The position numbers and the translations under genes were made by a program. Of a stretch of DNA of 64,000 bases, positions 24,716-36,757 are shown piece after piece. Origin of the DNA: Aquilaria yunnanensis (Eukaryota > Streptophyta > Magnoliopsida > Malvales > Thymelaeaceae). The notes under the pieces are model-generated. The model was given only the letters and a program-made list of their open reading frames with translations, searched no databases and was not told the origin of the DNA. The DNA lies in the NCBI GenBank assembly GCA_039654915.1, contig CM077599.1, positions 72,818,001 through 72,882,000 of the forward strand, read 5' to 3'. The stretch's first letter is position 1. Every line of letters begins with the position of its first letter.

Positions 24716-24899
24716 TTTTTAGTAGTGTGAGAAAAATTTCAAAATTTTATTCACATAATTGAAATTGGACATCAAAGTCAGAGATCAATAGATCTAAAAG
24801 GTGAAGAAATTCTATGACTTATTACAAATTAAAGAACATTTTATGGCAAATTGTCATAGGGATTAAGACAACACCGATATAGTTCATTTGGAAAGGTGT

Positions 24900-25560
24900 T
24901 ATTTTTTAAAATGAAGGAGAACAAACATGGTAGATTTTTTTAAATTGGTGGAAGGAACAAAATTTGGGCGTTCAAGAATTTCATTTCCCGAAGGAAGAAA
25001 TTTGCCCGGGTGGAGGAGATTCATATGGTTTATCGATACATTATTAGATGATGTAGAAGAAAATAGTTACTCTCACTCGAATTCACAACCGAGAACTTTA
25101 ATCATCGACTTCATTGGTGACCCAAAGCAAAATTGATGCGCAACGGGGAAACAAAGCTGAATGGAGGTGTTAGGGCCGCGTCAATTGAGAACCTGCTGGC
25201 CAGTAAAGAGGCCTAGCATCTGAGAAGTGGCGGTGTAATTGAGAAGTCAAACTATGATGAAAATGGTAGTTGGAGCTTGGCGACAAAGAGGCTTGATGAT
25301 GGCCAGGAGGCATAGCTAGCTGCTCCATGTGACAAGGTGTTGCTTAGTAGGGAAGCAAATTCAAGTGAGGCCAAGGATGGGGGTTTCAAGGCAAATCAGT
25401 CAAGATCGGTTGTTGGAGAGGACAGTCAACTGCTCCATGGTGACAATTTTCTGTGGAAGGTGTTAGGGCTCTTGGTGGCGATGGTCAAGTATGTAGCCAG
25501 GTTAAGGTTTCTCCATTAGGCTTGGGTGAGGTTCAAAAATTGGGCGTTGTTGGGCTGGTA
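24900..25560 (+). mobile_element. LINE-like fragment, related to 13131-13450
   Basis: A short frame at 24927-25136 includes RISFPEGRNLPGWRRF, a pattern I associate with the protein encoded near ORF1 of plant L1-type elements. It is followed by sequence matching 13131-13450 (GAGGCCTAGCATCTGAGAAG onward). It has no start-to-stop gene of normal length. A partial Stowaway-type end (ACTCCCTCTGTTTCGCC) begins at about 25568. Confidence 0.4.
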
Positions 25561-25739
25561 GATAATACTCCCTCTGTTTCGCCTTAGTTGACTCTTTTAT
25601 CTTTTTTTACTAAAGTTTGACTTAAACATATTTATATTAATATATATGAAAAAAATTCTTAAAAATAATATTTAAAAATTATAATCTTTAAAGTTTCATT
25701 TTTATATAAAATATTTATATTTTTATAATAAATTTTGAG

Positions 25740-26480
25740 ACATAAGGGGGCGATAATTCATTTTTCTTCTTCCTTTTCCAGTCTAATATCCCTCAGCATG
25801 AATTACATCAGGGATCTCAGCATTCAGTGCCAAACAAATCAAGCAAGTTCTACCAGCAAAGAGTGCACCATTACTTGGGTTGTATGGAATCATGCATTCC
25901 ACTTGAGTGGTGGGAATTACAAAAGTATGTTACTGGAACCTTCTTACACTGGCAAATGGGAGCATGGATGTTGGGTGGACCTAGATTTTTAATAAAGGAG
26001 AGGCGTAAAACAAATGTTATCCTGAGCTATAATCCTTATAAGAGAATTCAACCAATTTTAAAGAGGAGTTAGAATGCATTTGTTTTTAAATTTTAAAGGA
26101 AACCATAAGTATTTTACAATTTTTAGGGGATTCAGGGCCGTTGCTAGCACCCCTTTAGTTTTGCCCCTATAGATGTCTTGCTCTATTTAACTCCTTTTTT
26201 CTTTTAAGAAAAAATTAAAAAGAAGTCAATAGGGCATAAAAAATGAGAAGAAAGAGGTTGGAATGTTCATGGCTGGTGTGGTGCTACGAAGTTTTGGGCT
26301 CCCATGTACAAATTCATATATAGTATTTGGCAAAATCATACTCAGTCCTTACACTGTGCATACATTTTCATTTTAGTGCTATTCTTTTTACATGTACAAT
26401 AGAGTCACCTAACACTCATAGAATACAAATGCAAATATGCAATGGACCGATGGTTTAATGGGTTGAACTGGTTGTTGAAA
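25740..26480. other. Unassigned intergenic DNA
   Basis: Overlapping plus-strand frames at 25735-26072 include [18 protein letters not shown] and [20 protein letters not shown] do not recognise them, and neither has convincing codon structure or splice sites. The rest holds no gene that I can see. Confidence 0.3.
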
Positions 26481-26481
26481 T

Positions 26482-26716
26482 GGTACTACCTTTGTTTTAA
26501 GTTGTTTCCACCATTTCAGTTTTTGGACATAAGTTTGACTTTTATTTATTCATATCAATATTTTTAATTTTTTTTAAATTATGTTTAAAAAGTATAAATT
26601 TTTTAGTTTCTAATTAAATATATTTTTTTAGCAAATATTAAGATAAATAAATAAATTTAAGTAAAAATTAAATAAAAAATGAAATGTTGCAAAGAAGTTG
26701 GGATATTTAGGGAGTA
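26482..26716. mobile_element. Stowaway-like MITE (~235 bp)
   Basis: The left end TACTACCTTTGTTTTAAGTT pairs with the reversed right end TACTCCCTAAATATCCCAAC. Both continue to ACCATTTC/GCAACATTTC, then an AT-rich core. The borders contain TA. A third, half-preserved end of this type (CTCTCTCCATCCCGC) lies at about 26980 near the UGT 3' end. Confidence 0.6.
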
Positions 26717-27216
26717 AATTTTAATTTATATCCTAATTAATTGTAACTTTGGCTTTATATTGGCGCCATGTCATGTTTAATTCGATTTTGATTTGATTGG
26801 TTGCCAAGTCACCTTTTCTTTATTTTTTTCAGAAATGAAAGTTGCTAGCAACACATTTATGCATGTGCGCATAATTAATTACCATTATTAGTTATTCATC
26901 AATTTTAATTTTTGTAACTATCTCCATTCATGATGAAATATGCTAATACTATCTATTAACTAATCACATGTATATACTCTCTCCATCCCGCATTATACTT
27001 GCTGTTATTCAATTTTTTTATTTTCCAAAATATGCACCATATCATTTAAGTAAAGGTTATAACTGCTCTTTTTGTAATTATACTAAATTTAGTAAATGAT
27101 ATCCATAAACTTGTCAAATATACATATTTTGTACAACGTCGATGTTATTTATAAAAAAAAAAATAAAAGTGGTACAAGAAACTAAGGACGCTAATACAAC
27201 TACAAACATAAATTGC

Positions 27217-28672
27217 TTAACACCTTTGACGATTTATCATCTCAATGAAGGTGTGAAAATTCTTGAAAGATGATCCACCTTCACTACCACTCGCTCTAGC
27301 AGCTTCTTTCAAACGAAGAGCATTTACTTTGATTGTATCAGAAGAGAGCAAATTGTTTATCTTTGTAGTTATTTCATGCCTACTTATAATCCCATTTTCA
27401 TCTTCATCCAAATTCAGACCTATTTCCCATCCATCACATATGTAGCGTCTGTTGTGGAACTGATCCACTATGTAAGGCCAACAAAGGAATGGCACCCCCA
27501 TGCTTATACCTTCTATTGTGGAATTCCATCCGCAATGACTTAGGAAACAAGCAACAGAAGGGTGAGCCAGAACCCTCTCTTGAGGTGCCCATTCGATGAT
27601 TTTTGCACGCTCACCTACTTTGCTCATGAAGTCTTCGGGGAACTCAGCTGGTGATCCATCCACTAAACCATCTCTCACGACCCATAAAAATGGCCTCCCG
27701 GTTAGTTCAAGGCCTAGAGCTAGTTCTTGGAATTGTTGGGGGCTTAGTGTTTTCGTGCTACCGAAGGAAACATATATAACAGAACTTGAAGCTTGCTTGT
27801 CAAGCCAGCTCATGCAAGTAGCATCTTCGGGCCAAAAGTTTGCAACAAAAGGGGTGGAACAGTTGCTTGCGAGTAATGGACCGATGGGTAGGACCTTGGG
27901 GATTAGTTTCAAGGCTGATGGGGTCAATTCAAGAAAGGAGTTGGCAAGAATCAAAGTGGGGAATTCCATCCATTTGGAGACAATTGAAGACATATGGAAA
28001 ATAAATTTGCTCCCAAAAGGGCCCTTGTGGGTCCATGGAAGGTCACAGGCTCCCCATGGAGGGATGTCACTTGATAGAGAAATTGATTCACCTTTGACGA
28101 TATTTCCTGCAAAATTTCAAGCCTCAAAACCAAGCATCTGCTATGAAAATTAACAAATGTATGATAGGATATATTTGCTCACCTTCACTGTCCAACACCC
28201 CAGACTTGATCAATTCTGGAATCTGTAACGACAAGGCCACAAAACCAGGTCCAGGGAGGATGGCCCCGACCGGCTCAATCCCCATGGTTCTAGCCAATTC
28301 CAGAGCCCACCCTATTGTCATATCTGCAACAACACAGCTTATCTGCTCATCAGGATTCGACTTGTTAATTTCCTCGATCATGTCCTTCAAGTCACTTGAC
28401 CGGATTCTATGTTTAAATTCTGCCGTCTTAGCTGCATCATGTTGATCACCCTCCAACATCTCCGATCCATCGGGAAGCGAAACCATGTTTATGGGGCTTT
28501 GCTCCTGCAGTTTGTCTTCCATTGAAGCCATAAGTTTTGCATGGATGACGTCTGTGTTGAGGAATGTGACCCTAATTCCACAGGAAGCGATTTGGAGGGC
28601 TAACTTCATGAGAGGAGCTACATGGCCCTGTGCTGGGTAGGGTAGAACCAGAACATGAGGTTTCTTTCCCAT
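27217..28672 (-). CDS. UDP-glycosyltransferase, UGT83A-like (459 aa, intact)
   Basis: Two exons on the minus strand, 28672-28183 and 28106-27217 (490+890 nt), are joined over a 76-bp GT-AG intron in phase 1. The N-terminal acceptor domain begins MGKKPHVLVLPYPAQGHVAP. His17 fits the catalytic base and Asp117 (in CVVADMTIGWALE) its partner. The C-terminal PSPG box spans about residues 336-379, from WAPQERVLAH through HCGWNS to DQ. The last Gln is typical of UDP-glucose users. Family-1 UGTs transfer sugar from UDP-sugar to small molecules in the cytosol. The acceptor cannot be told from sequence. Overall wording (GPLLASN, FWPED, SVIYVSFGS) is closest to my knowledge of UGT83A1 proteins, which are about 460 aa. 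All key residues are present and no stop is seen. A decayed paralogue lies 3.1 kb downstream of its stop on the same strand in gene terms at higher coordinates. Confidence 0.92.
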
Positions 28673-28920
28673 GGTGGGATTTCTTGGGTCTGCTTGGTAT
28701 TCTCTTCTTTCTCTTGTCTCTCAAATCTATTTGTTTGCAGCCATTGAAAACCGACGAGAACGTAGTCCATTGAGATCCGACAGCCATTGAAAATTAACTA
28801 GCGGTAAGCTTACTTGTCTGCCGTGCAAAAAAAAAAAAAAAAGAACCATTCATCTAATTGGACCAAAAAGCAGCAACGTTATTGGAAGACCAACTGGCTG
28901 CCTTTGGCTGACTTGCAAAT
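28673..28920 (-). promoter_or_regulatory. Leader and proximal promoter of the intact UGT
   Basis: The block near 28893 ('ggctgcctttggctgacttgcaaattgtttaa', part) recurs at 37560-37600, upstream of the UGT pseudogene. The duplication therefore included promoter DNA. No clear TATA box is visible in it. Confidence 0.45.
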
Positions 28921-29289
28921 TGTTTAAGCAAAATGTTGAAATTGTTTTGCTGTTGAGTTTGGCTGTACCTTCCCAGCAGCTTCTTTCGTTTCTAGGTGCT
29001 TAATTTAAATATTTTCTTTCCAGTCATCTTCCACACAAATCTCTTAATAAGTTACTATATCGATGTCGACTTATTCGTCCTTTGCCAATTTATGTTTTAG
29101 TTTTATTTGCTTTGGCCTATTACAATTTATATGTTTCAGAGTGACTTTAATACTATTATTTTTCACCTAATGAACCATCTTGATCAATTTAGTATAAAGC
29201 AATTCGTTTTCTGCGCAACTGACCTTTCCGCTTGATATGCATTTTATTAGTTTTTTTTTTTTTCAATTTCCCCCTCAATTTTGGGTGTT

Positions 29290-29865
29290 ATACACCTATA
29301 CCTGAGCTTTAGAAATGTTCATTTATATCTATACTTGTTTAATGTTATCAGTTAGTTGTTAGTTAGAATAATTGATATTTTACGGTTATACCTCTGAAAT
29401 TTGAAAATCTACACTTTCATCATTTTTTTTTCATTGTCCAATAGTAATATCTAGAATTTCAATTTAAATTATTCAACAATTGTCTCTAGTAAATAGATAT
29501 TTATTTGATTTTTTTTAATCTATATAATATTTTTCACAGTTAATGAACATTTTAAATTATCATTTTTTCTCTCAATAAATGCAAAATAATTTTTTAAATG
29601 TTATTTAATTACTAAAAAAATATCAGATAATTTGAATTAAAATTTCAGAAATTGCTAGCAAATAGTGAGGAAAAAGCAAGAGGGAAAATGTGTATTTTAA
29701 AACCTTTGGATATTATAACTAGGATATTAGCCAAGGTTTAGGGAGGTTAATTGTAACTTTAACTAACAATTGATCGAGGACGTTGAAGAAGCAAGAAGTA
29801 AGTGTATATTTCCACATCACAGGAGCTAAGTGTAATATCAACTAAAGTTGTATAAGTTAACTGTA
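29290..29865. mobile_element. Possible TIR element, weakly supported
   Basis: The left part ('gttatacacctatacctgag', later 'agttagttgttagtta') resembles the reverse complement of the right part ('atattacacttagctcctg', 'aattgttagttaaag'). That would give diverged terminal repeats of about 100 bp around an AT-rich core. There is no clear target duplication. It lies immediately before the next MULE, which may be nested in or beside it. Confidence 0.35.
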
Positions 29866-29877
29866 ATAACCCTTTTA

Positions 29878-31227
29878 GGCTAAATGACACTCATCGTTCT
29901 TAAACTAAGTCTCATGTTGTAGATTCATCTCGGAACTAAAAAAATATTAAACAGTTCATCCTCTAACTATGAAAATATTATAATACTACTCATCCTACCG
30001 TCAAATTTCTCATTAAAATTGATCGAAAAAAAAGTGAAAAACAAGTTTTAACCCTAAAAAATTTTCATTTGTCTTAGAAATCTCAAAACTTTTACATATT
30101 GCAATCAAATTACTTTCTCTGCTTTCTTTCAACCATTCAACCCAAACCTATAGTTTTCCTTCAACCATTTTCTTCTTCTTCCCACTAAAACCAGATTACC
30201 TTCAACCAGAAAGGAACTTTCTTCACACTCTAGCATTTCATCCTCCTCTCCTCTCTGGGATTTCTTAGAATCAATGATTTTGGAAAGTCCAAGAAACATG
30301 GTCTCGTTGGGGCATTTCGTTGAAGAAGTAGAAGGCGTGCTGGATTGCATATGGTTCAATGATCTAGAATGCATCAACCTTCTATTGCTAATATTATTAA
30401 TCATCAGCACACTCATTAGAGAATCCTACTCAACAAATTTAGGGGCAGTTGTAAAAGCAAATCAATTTTTGCATAACAAATAGCAGAACACAAAAATTTA
30501 AAAACATGGCTTCGAGGTCGACGAGGAATTGATCATGTCTACGGTTGGCAGCATTTTGATTGATCATGTTTTCAAGGCTTTGAGACCAGTGAGTAATTGA
30601 TCATGTGCTTTCTTTTGCTCCATTGATTTCCCTCCAATCACATTAGAGCTCTTTTGGATATGTCAGAGCCAGAGCAACTAGTATTCCAATCCAATAGACC
30701 CCGAGTTGGCTCCCAACCCTGACGGCGAGGCCAGGGTCCACCCTAGATTTTTTAAGGCTAGTAAGGATTTGATCATTTTATGAAGTGATTTCCACAAAAA
30801 AAATGTCTGGAAAATCTAGTTTGGAAAAACAACCCTTTAGAGAGCGGAGAGGGGATTGTGTTACATGAACACAGTTTAGAGATGAAAAACTTCAACGCGG
30901 TTTGATTGGCATTGGAGAGCTACAGGATCACATGTAAGTAATGTCTAGACGAAATAATAGCTACTTACAGATTTGTTAATTTACAATGGAAGAGGTGGTT
31001 TGACTGTGAGATATAAAAGTTTTGAGATTTCTACGGTAAATGGAAAGTGTTTTAGGGGTTAAAAATAGTTTTTCACATTTTTTTTGTCCATTTTAACAAG
31101 AAATTTTACGGCATGATGAATAATGTAACATTTTCATAGTAAAAGGACAAACGGTATAACATTTTTTAATTTCAAGACAAATCCACAACATGTGCCTTAA
31201 TTCAAAAATGATATGTGTCATTTACCC
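29878..31227. mobile_element. Non-autonomous MULE (1350 bp) with perfect 10-bp target duplication
   Basis: It starts GGCTAAATGACAC and ends in the complement of GGGTAAATGACAC. AACCCTTTTA flanks it exactly on both sides (29868-29877 and 31228-31237). The inverted repeats extend about 240 bp inward, to around 30120 and 30985, and share 'agaaatctcaaaactttta'. Long terminal repeats and a 9-10 bp duplication fit Mutator-like elements. The interior has a 95-codon minus-strand frame (30416-30129) without a known domain, and no transposase. Confidence 0.8.
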
Positions 31228-31237
31228 AACCCTTTTA

Positions 31238-31809
31238 TTATGGCAAATAGAGTCCCATCTTGGCCCTTGAAATTTACGTTTATGCCCAATTGGCCCCTAA
31301 ACGTATTTTTTTGTTATCCTAATGCTAACCTAAAAACTTCTCCAGATGTGCCCAACAAATCCCTCTGTGACTGATCGAGAGTTAAGTTATATTTGAGTGA
31401 CTTAAACTACACTTTTTCAAGTTACATATCAGCACAATGGTTGTATTGCTTGCTGTCTTGAAACCAACTTTGTAGTTGAAGACTGATTAGAGACCAATAC
31501 AAACATATACTGATATCAGAATTTTAAGTGTAACTGCTGGTGATTTTTTTTAAAAAACAAAATACTACCTAGAAATTGGAAATTTTGATCAATCATTTGC
31601 ATAACAAATTTATATCTTATTTTTCATTTATATAAAAAAGATAAAAATATATATATAATATATTCCTATTGAAACTCAATTCCAAAGGGTCAAAATGTTA
31701 CAAATTTTAAGGTATGGAGGTAGTAGTTAACATAGATTTACATAACAAGTAAATCAGACAAATACACGCAATACACATATAATACAACTAGGATCCACAT
31801 ATATAATCC
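31238..31809. other. Intergenic DNA downstream of the UGT pseudogene
   Basis: AT-rich, with no recognisable gene. It forms the 3' flank of the UGT pseudogene; polyadenylation signals cannot be singled out. Confidence 0.4.
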
Positions 31810-32619
31810 TCAACTCCCTCCATGCCTTATCATCTCAATGAAAGCCTAAAAATTCTTGAAAGATGACCCACCTTCAGCAACACTCGCTCTAGCAGCTTCT
31901 TTCAAATGAAGAACATTGCATTTGCTCGTATCAGAAGAGAGCAAAGTGTTTATCTTCCCACTTATTTCATGCCTACTTACCATCCCATTTTCATCTTCAT
32001 CCAAATTCAGACCTATTTTCCAAGCATCACAAATAAAATTCCTGTTGTGGAACTGATCCGCGATGCAGGGCCCGCATAGGAATGGAACCCCCATGCTTAT
32101 GCCTTCCATGGTGGAATTCCATCCGCACTGATTTAAGAAACAAGCAATTGAAGGGTGAGCTAGAACCCTCTCTTGAGGTGCCCACTCGACGATTTTTGCT
32201 TGCCCACCTACTCTGCCCATGAATCGCTCAAAGAACTTGGCTGGTGATTCATTCACTAAATTGTCTCTCACAACCCATAAAAATGGCTTCCCAGTTAGCT
32301 CAAGGCCTAGAGCTAGTTCTTCGAATTCTTGGGGGCTGAACTTTTTCGTGCTCCCAAAGGAAACATATATAACAGAACATGTTTCTTGTGCATCAAGCCA
32401 GCTTAGGCAAATAGAATCATCAGGCCAAAAGTTACCTGCAAAAGGAGCAGAACAATTGCTGGCAAGTAATGGACCGATGGGTAGGACTTTCAGGATTAAT
32501 TTCAAGGCTGATGGAGCCAATTCCGAGGAGGAGTTCGCCAGAACCAAAGAGGGGAACTCCATCCACTTGGAGGCCAATAAACACACTTGGAAAAGAAGTT
32601 TGTTCAGGAAAGTGTCCTT

Positions 32620-34197
32620 TGGCGGATCATTGAAACCACAAAAAATAATTCTTGTATCACTAACAACTCAGAATAAATAAAGTTATATTATAGCAATGGA
32701 AACTATGTCGAATCCTAAGGTAAAATTTTATCTAAAAGCTTCCTTATAAAAAACTTAGAATAAAAGATTTGGGGGATTGTTTGCAATAAAAGAATGAAAT
32801 AAAAAAAAATGATCAGAGGACAAAAAAATTAAGAGACCTATCAAGTATGAAACCAACAAAACAATCAAGAATTAAAACCTTGGCATCAGTTAACATTCAC
32901 CACCGAATTCCTACAACTAATCATCGATACATAAATAGATCAATCAAAACTTTGAATATTCATCGTTAGAGCTATCTTCCTATCTCTCCTTAGTCGTAGT
33001 TAATCAGAAAACAAGTGATCTAATTAACCCTAACTGCTAAATAACCTAAGACAAATACTTTGATTTAATTTAACAATTGCATTAAAAATTAGAAAGATCA
33101 AAGAAACTAAATAACACAAACACAAGCGGCTGCATTTAATTTATTTGTTCTCCCTAAAACCTAATGATTTCTAACGCAGCAAATCATAAACCTCAGTTGC
33201 TTCACAGATTAGAGAAACCAAACAATTACGGATTTGATTTCTAATCCAGAAGTAGATTGAAATCGAATAACAACTAATACGTCTCCTAGCATATAAATGA
33301 AACAATTATGAAATTAATCATAGAATAACATCTAATACTCAAAATATTAATTAAATGAATAAAAATAACTTTAACCTCACAGTGCTGAAGAATTCGGAAT
33401 TTCAGTTTCCTTTAACCAAGAATAAAATAAATCACTAAAAAAAAAGAAAAGAAAAAAAACAAGAAACAAAGAGAGTTGGCGAAGAGGGGGGGAAGCCCCA
33501 TTGCGGCAGCTCCTCCTTTATTCTAATATAGCTAACCTAGTGTACTAAATTCATAAACTCTCCCTAAACTTTCTATATTTTTACAAAAGTACCCCATACA
33601 AATAAAAAGATTCAAACTAACTAGAATGTTTCAAAGTTGTGAACCAAGAAATGCTCTAGAACAGCAGTAGCAACTTCAAACTGAGATTCAACCTTGATTC
33701 ATGTATTATCTCTCAAAACTCAAAGCATGAAAGTTGTATATCTTTTTCTTATCTTCAGAATGACACCTGAATCGTATAAAATGAACATCTATAGCCAAAG
33801 ATATACCCAAAATATAGTAACTGCTTCTAAACCAAGGATGACTTGCAAATCGTGACTTTGAAGTTGAATTGGACCCTCTTAACGTACAAAATGGGTTTCA
33901 TAGTCTGAATAATTTGTAGCTTCAGATGTTAAGTTTCCAATGAATCAAGAATCACTTGATTTTGATCTCTGTAGCTCAAGATATGATTTTTATACCGGAA
34001 CATCGCCAATCTGTCAAAATCCTAAAAGAACACAACCAAATTAAAACTTGTAAAATTGCAAATTAAATTCACTTTCAATCAATTGAGTCCAGATATGCTC
34101 TAAGCTACAAAACATACTCAAATATATCTTTAAGGTTCAAAACATATTAAAACATACTAATATGATAGAAATAAATATAATAAATATAAACTTATCA
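32620..34197 (-). repeat. LTR arm A (1578 bp), reading leftward
   Basis: Read on the minus strand it begins TGATAAGTTTATATTT at 34197 and ends ...CCGCCA at 32620. It matches arm B (35174-36757) along its whole length, about nine in ten bases by eye over the first 400. TG...CA ends and size fit a plant LTR. Confidence 0.8.
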
Positions 34198-35173
34198 AGT
34201 GGGTAGCTTGAGTCATAATTTTCTGTTTTCAAAATGTGTTAACTAAAATTTTTTTTATTCATACTTTTGAGCATCGATCTAATTTGTTAGATGATTTCAC
34301 CTTTTTAGTTATTGAATGCTTAGCTTGAGTGTTGAGTTAGTAATTTATTAGTTTTTATGTAACTTTCAAATTTTATTTTTAAATTGTTTTTACAATTTTT
34401 GATCAAGATAGTTGATGGTTATCTTGAGAAGTTGATTTTTTTATCAAATTTGTGTACTTAGTACATTGATTTAAACCTAGTGAGATTATGAGCTTATTAA
34501 GTTGAATATGTGGTTTGTTCGGTTGATAGATGATTTGAATCACTTGAGAAAAAAATAAAACTTGTTGTTTGGATTGTTGCGTTTTGATTGAAAAAAAAAA
34601 TTGCTACTTCCCTGTTCTAGGTATTGAAATAGGTTGGGGTCTTCTCCTAAGGTATGAGTCAATCACTGCTCGAAAAGGTACTAGGAATATGAGTAAAGTC
34701 AAAGACCACTTTGGAGTTGTGTCGAGTTAGTAGCTTAGGTATGGTAAAGCCTCTATTATACACTCACTAAACGGCGGAACACAAGAAAAAGACAAAATGA
34801 AAAAAAAAATCAAGTAAAAATAAATAAGAAAAAAAGTAAATTCTCAACTGAATTTTTATTTTCCATGGGTTTGTGGTAAGACCAGATGTGCTTTTTGAAT
34901 TTTTATCTACTTTGTTTGTTCTCTTTACTTCATACAAAAGCTTGACGTTTTTCTCATATTTTTAATGGTGATTGTTGCTAGCTTGAGAAGAAATTATTTT
35001 CAAGAACTTATTTAGTTTTGAGTTGCTATTGCCGAGTAGATTGCGTGCTTAATTCTTCTTGTTAAGTTTTTTAAGACCCTTAGATGTGAATTATCTTACT
35101 TGGTTTAGCTCAAAAATATGTTTCTATTTTAAGTTTTTCTCGGGGACGACCAAAAGCTAAGTATGGGGGAATT
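34198..35173 (+). mobile_element. Internal remnant of an LTR retrotransposon
   Basis: 976 bp, with no coding domain. Its right end is AAGTATGGGGGAATT directly before the LTR start, a good polypurine tract for the 3' LTR on the right. The left end has no such tract against arm A. It therefore looks like the 3' end of an internal region only. The Gypsy-type assignment is by the tract and LTR style and is tentative. Confidence 0.6.
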
Positions 35174-36757
35174 TGATAAACTTATATTTATTATATTTAT
35201 TTCTCTCATATTTAGTATGTTTTAATATATTTTGAACCTTAAAGATATATTTTGTGTATGTTTTGTAGCTTAGAGCATATCTGGACTCAATTGATTCAAA
35301 GTGAATTTAATTTGCAATTTTACAAGTTTTAATTTGGTTGTATTCATTTAGGATTTTGACAGATTGGCGATGTTCTGGTAGAAAAATCATATTTGAAGCT
35401 ACAGAGATCAGAATCAAGTGATTCTTGATTCATTGGAAAGCTAACATTTGGAGCTACAAATCACATTCAGACTATGGAACCCATTTTTCACGTTAAGAGG
35501 GTCAAATTTAGCTTCAAAGTCACGATTTACGGGTCATCCCTGGTTTGGAAGTAGTTGCTGTATTTTAAGCATATCTTTAGCTGTAGATGTCCATTTTATG
35601 CGATTCAGGTGTTATTTCGAAGATAAGAAAGAGATATACAACTTTCATGCTTTGAGTTTTGAGAGATAATGCATGAATCAAGGTCAAATCTTAGCTTGAA
35701 GTTGCTGCTGCTGTTCAATAGCATTTTTTGATTCACAACTTTGAAACCTTTTAATTAGTTTGAATCTTTTTATTTATGTGAGCTACTTTTATAAAAGTAT
35801 ACAAAGTTTAGGGAGAGTTTATGAATTTAGCGCACTAGATTAGCTATATTAGGATAAAGGAGGAGCTGCCGCAAGGGGGCTCCCCCCTCTTCGCCAACTC
35901 TCTTTGTTTCTTGTTTCTTTTCTTTTCTTTTTTTTTAGTGATTTATTTTATTCTTGGTTGAATGAGACTAAAACCCTGAATTTTTCAGCACTGTGAGATC
36001 AAAGTTGTTTTTATTTATTTTATTAATATTTTGAGTATTATATGTTCTTCCACGATTAATTTCATGATTGTTTCATTTATATGCTAGGAGGCCTATTAGT
36101 TGTTATTCGATTTCAATCTACTGCTGGATTAGAAATCAAATCCGTAATTGTTTGGTTTCTCTAATTTGTGAAGCAGCTGAGGTTTAATGATTTGCTGCAT
36201 CAGAAATTATTAGGTCTTGAGAGAACATTCAAATCAATTAAATGCAGCCGCTTGTATTTGTGTTATTTAGTTTCATCAATCTCTCTAATTTTTAACGCAA
36301 TTGTTAAATTAAATCAAAGCACTTGTCTTAGGTTGTTTAGCAATTAGGGTTAATTAAATCACTTGTTTTCTGATTAACTACGACTAAGGAGAGGTAGAAA
36401 GATAGCTCCAACAATGAATATTTAAAGTTTTAATTGATCTATCTATACATCAATAATCAGTTGTAGGAATTCGGTGGTGGATATTAACTGATGCCAAGAT
36501 TTTAATTCTTGATTGTTTTGTTAGTTTTTTACTTGATAGGTTTCTTAATTTTTGTTCTCTTATCATTTTTTTTATTTATTTCATTTTTTTTTTGCAAACA
36601 ATCCTCCAATCTTTTATTCCAAGTTTTTTGTGATGAAGCTTTCAGATAAAAATTTTTCAAGAGATTTGACCTAGTTTCCACTGCTATGCTACAAATTTAT
36701 TTATTCTGAGTTGCTAGTGATACCAAAATTATTTTTTACGGTTTCGATGACCGACCA
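35174..36757 (+). repeat. LTR arm B (1584 bp), reading rightward
   Basis: Begins TGATAAACTTATATTT and ends ...CGACCA. It is the inverted partner of arm A, so both LTR starts face inward, opposite to a normal retrotransposon whose LTRs are direct repeats. Flanking 5-mers (TCCTT and AAAAT) do not match. Confidence 0.8.

Larger units (their letters stand above)
14635..24727 (+). mobile_element. CACTA (En/Spm) DNA transposon, ~10.1 kb, degenerate autonomous type
   Basis: The left end is CACTACTAACTTTTG (from 14635) and the right end, reversed, is CACTACTAAAAATCCCC (to 24727). These fit CACTA terminal repeats. The flanking trinucleotides are TGG and TGA, a near match to the expected 3-bp target duplication. 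Both ends carry subterminal copies of a palindromic word, GTTGGTAATTACCAAC. The interior holds an AAT-rich block, a TNP2-like gene and a TNP1-like gene in the order usual for the superfamily. Stops and frameshifts in both genes show it cannot move by itself now. Base composition of the AAT block is unlike the rest. Confidence 0.9.

Noticed and set aside
27596..28153. 185-codon plus-strand frame
   Set aside because: It is antisense to UGT exon 2 and crosses its intron; no independent gene evidence.
29290..29865. Confident MULE call before the 29878 element
   Set aside because: End similarity is weak and no target duplication was found; kept only as a low-confidence feature.
32219..32680. 153-codon plus-strand frame
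   Set aside because: Antisense shadow of the UGT pseudogene, running into the LTR arm.
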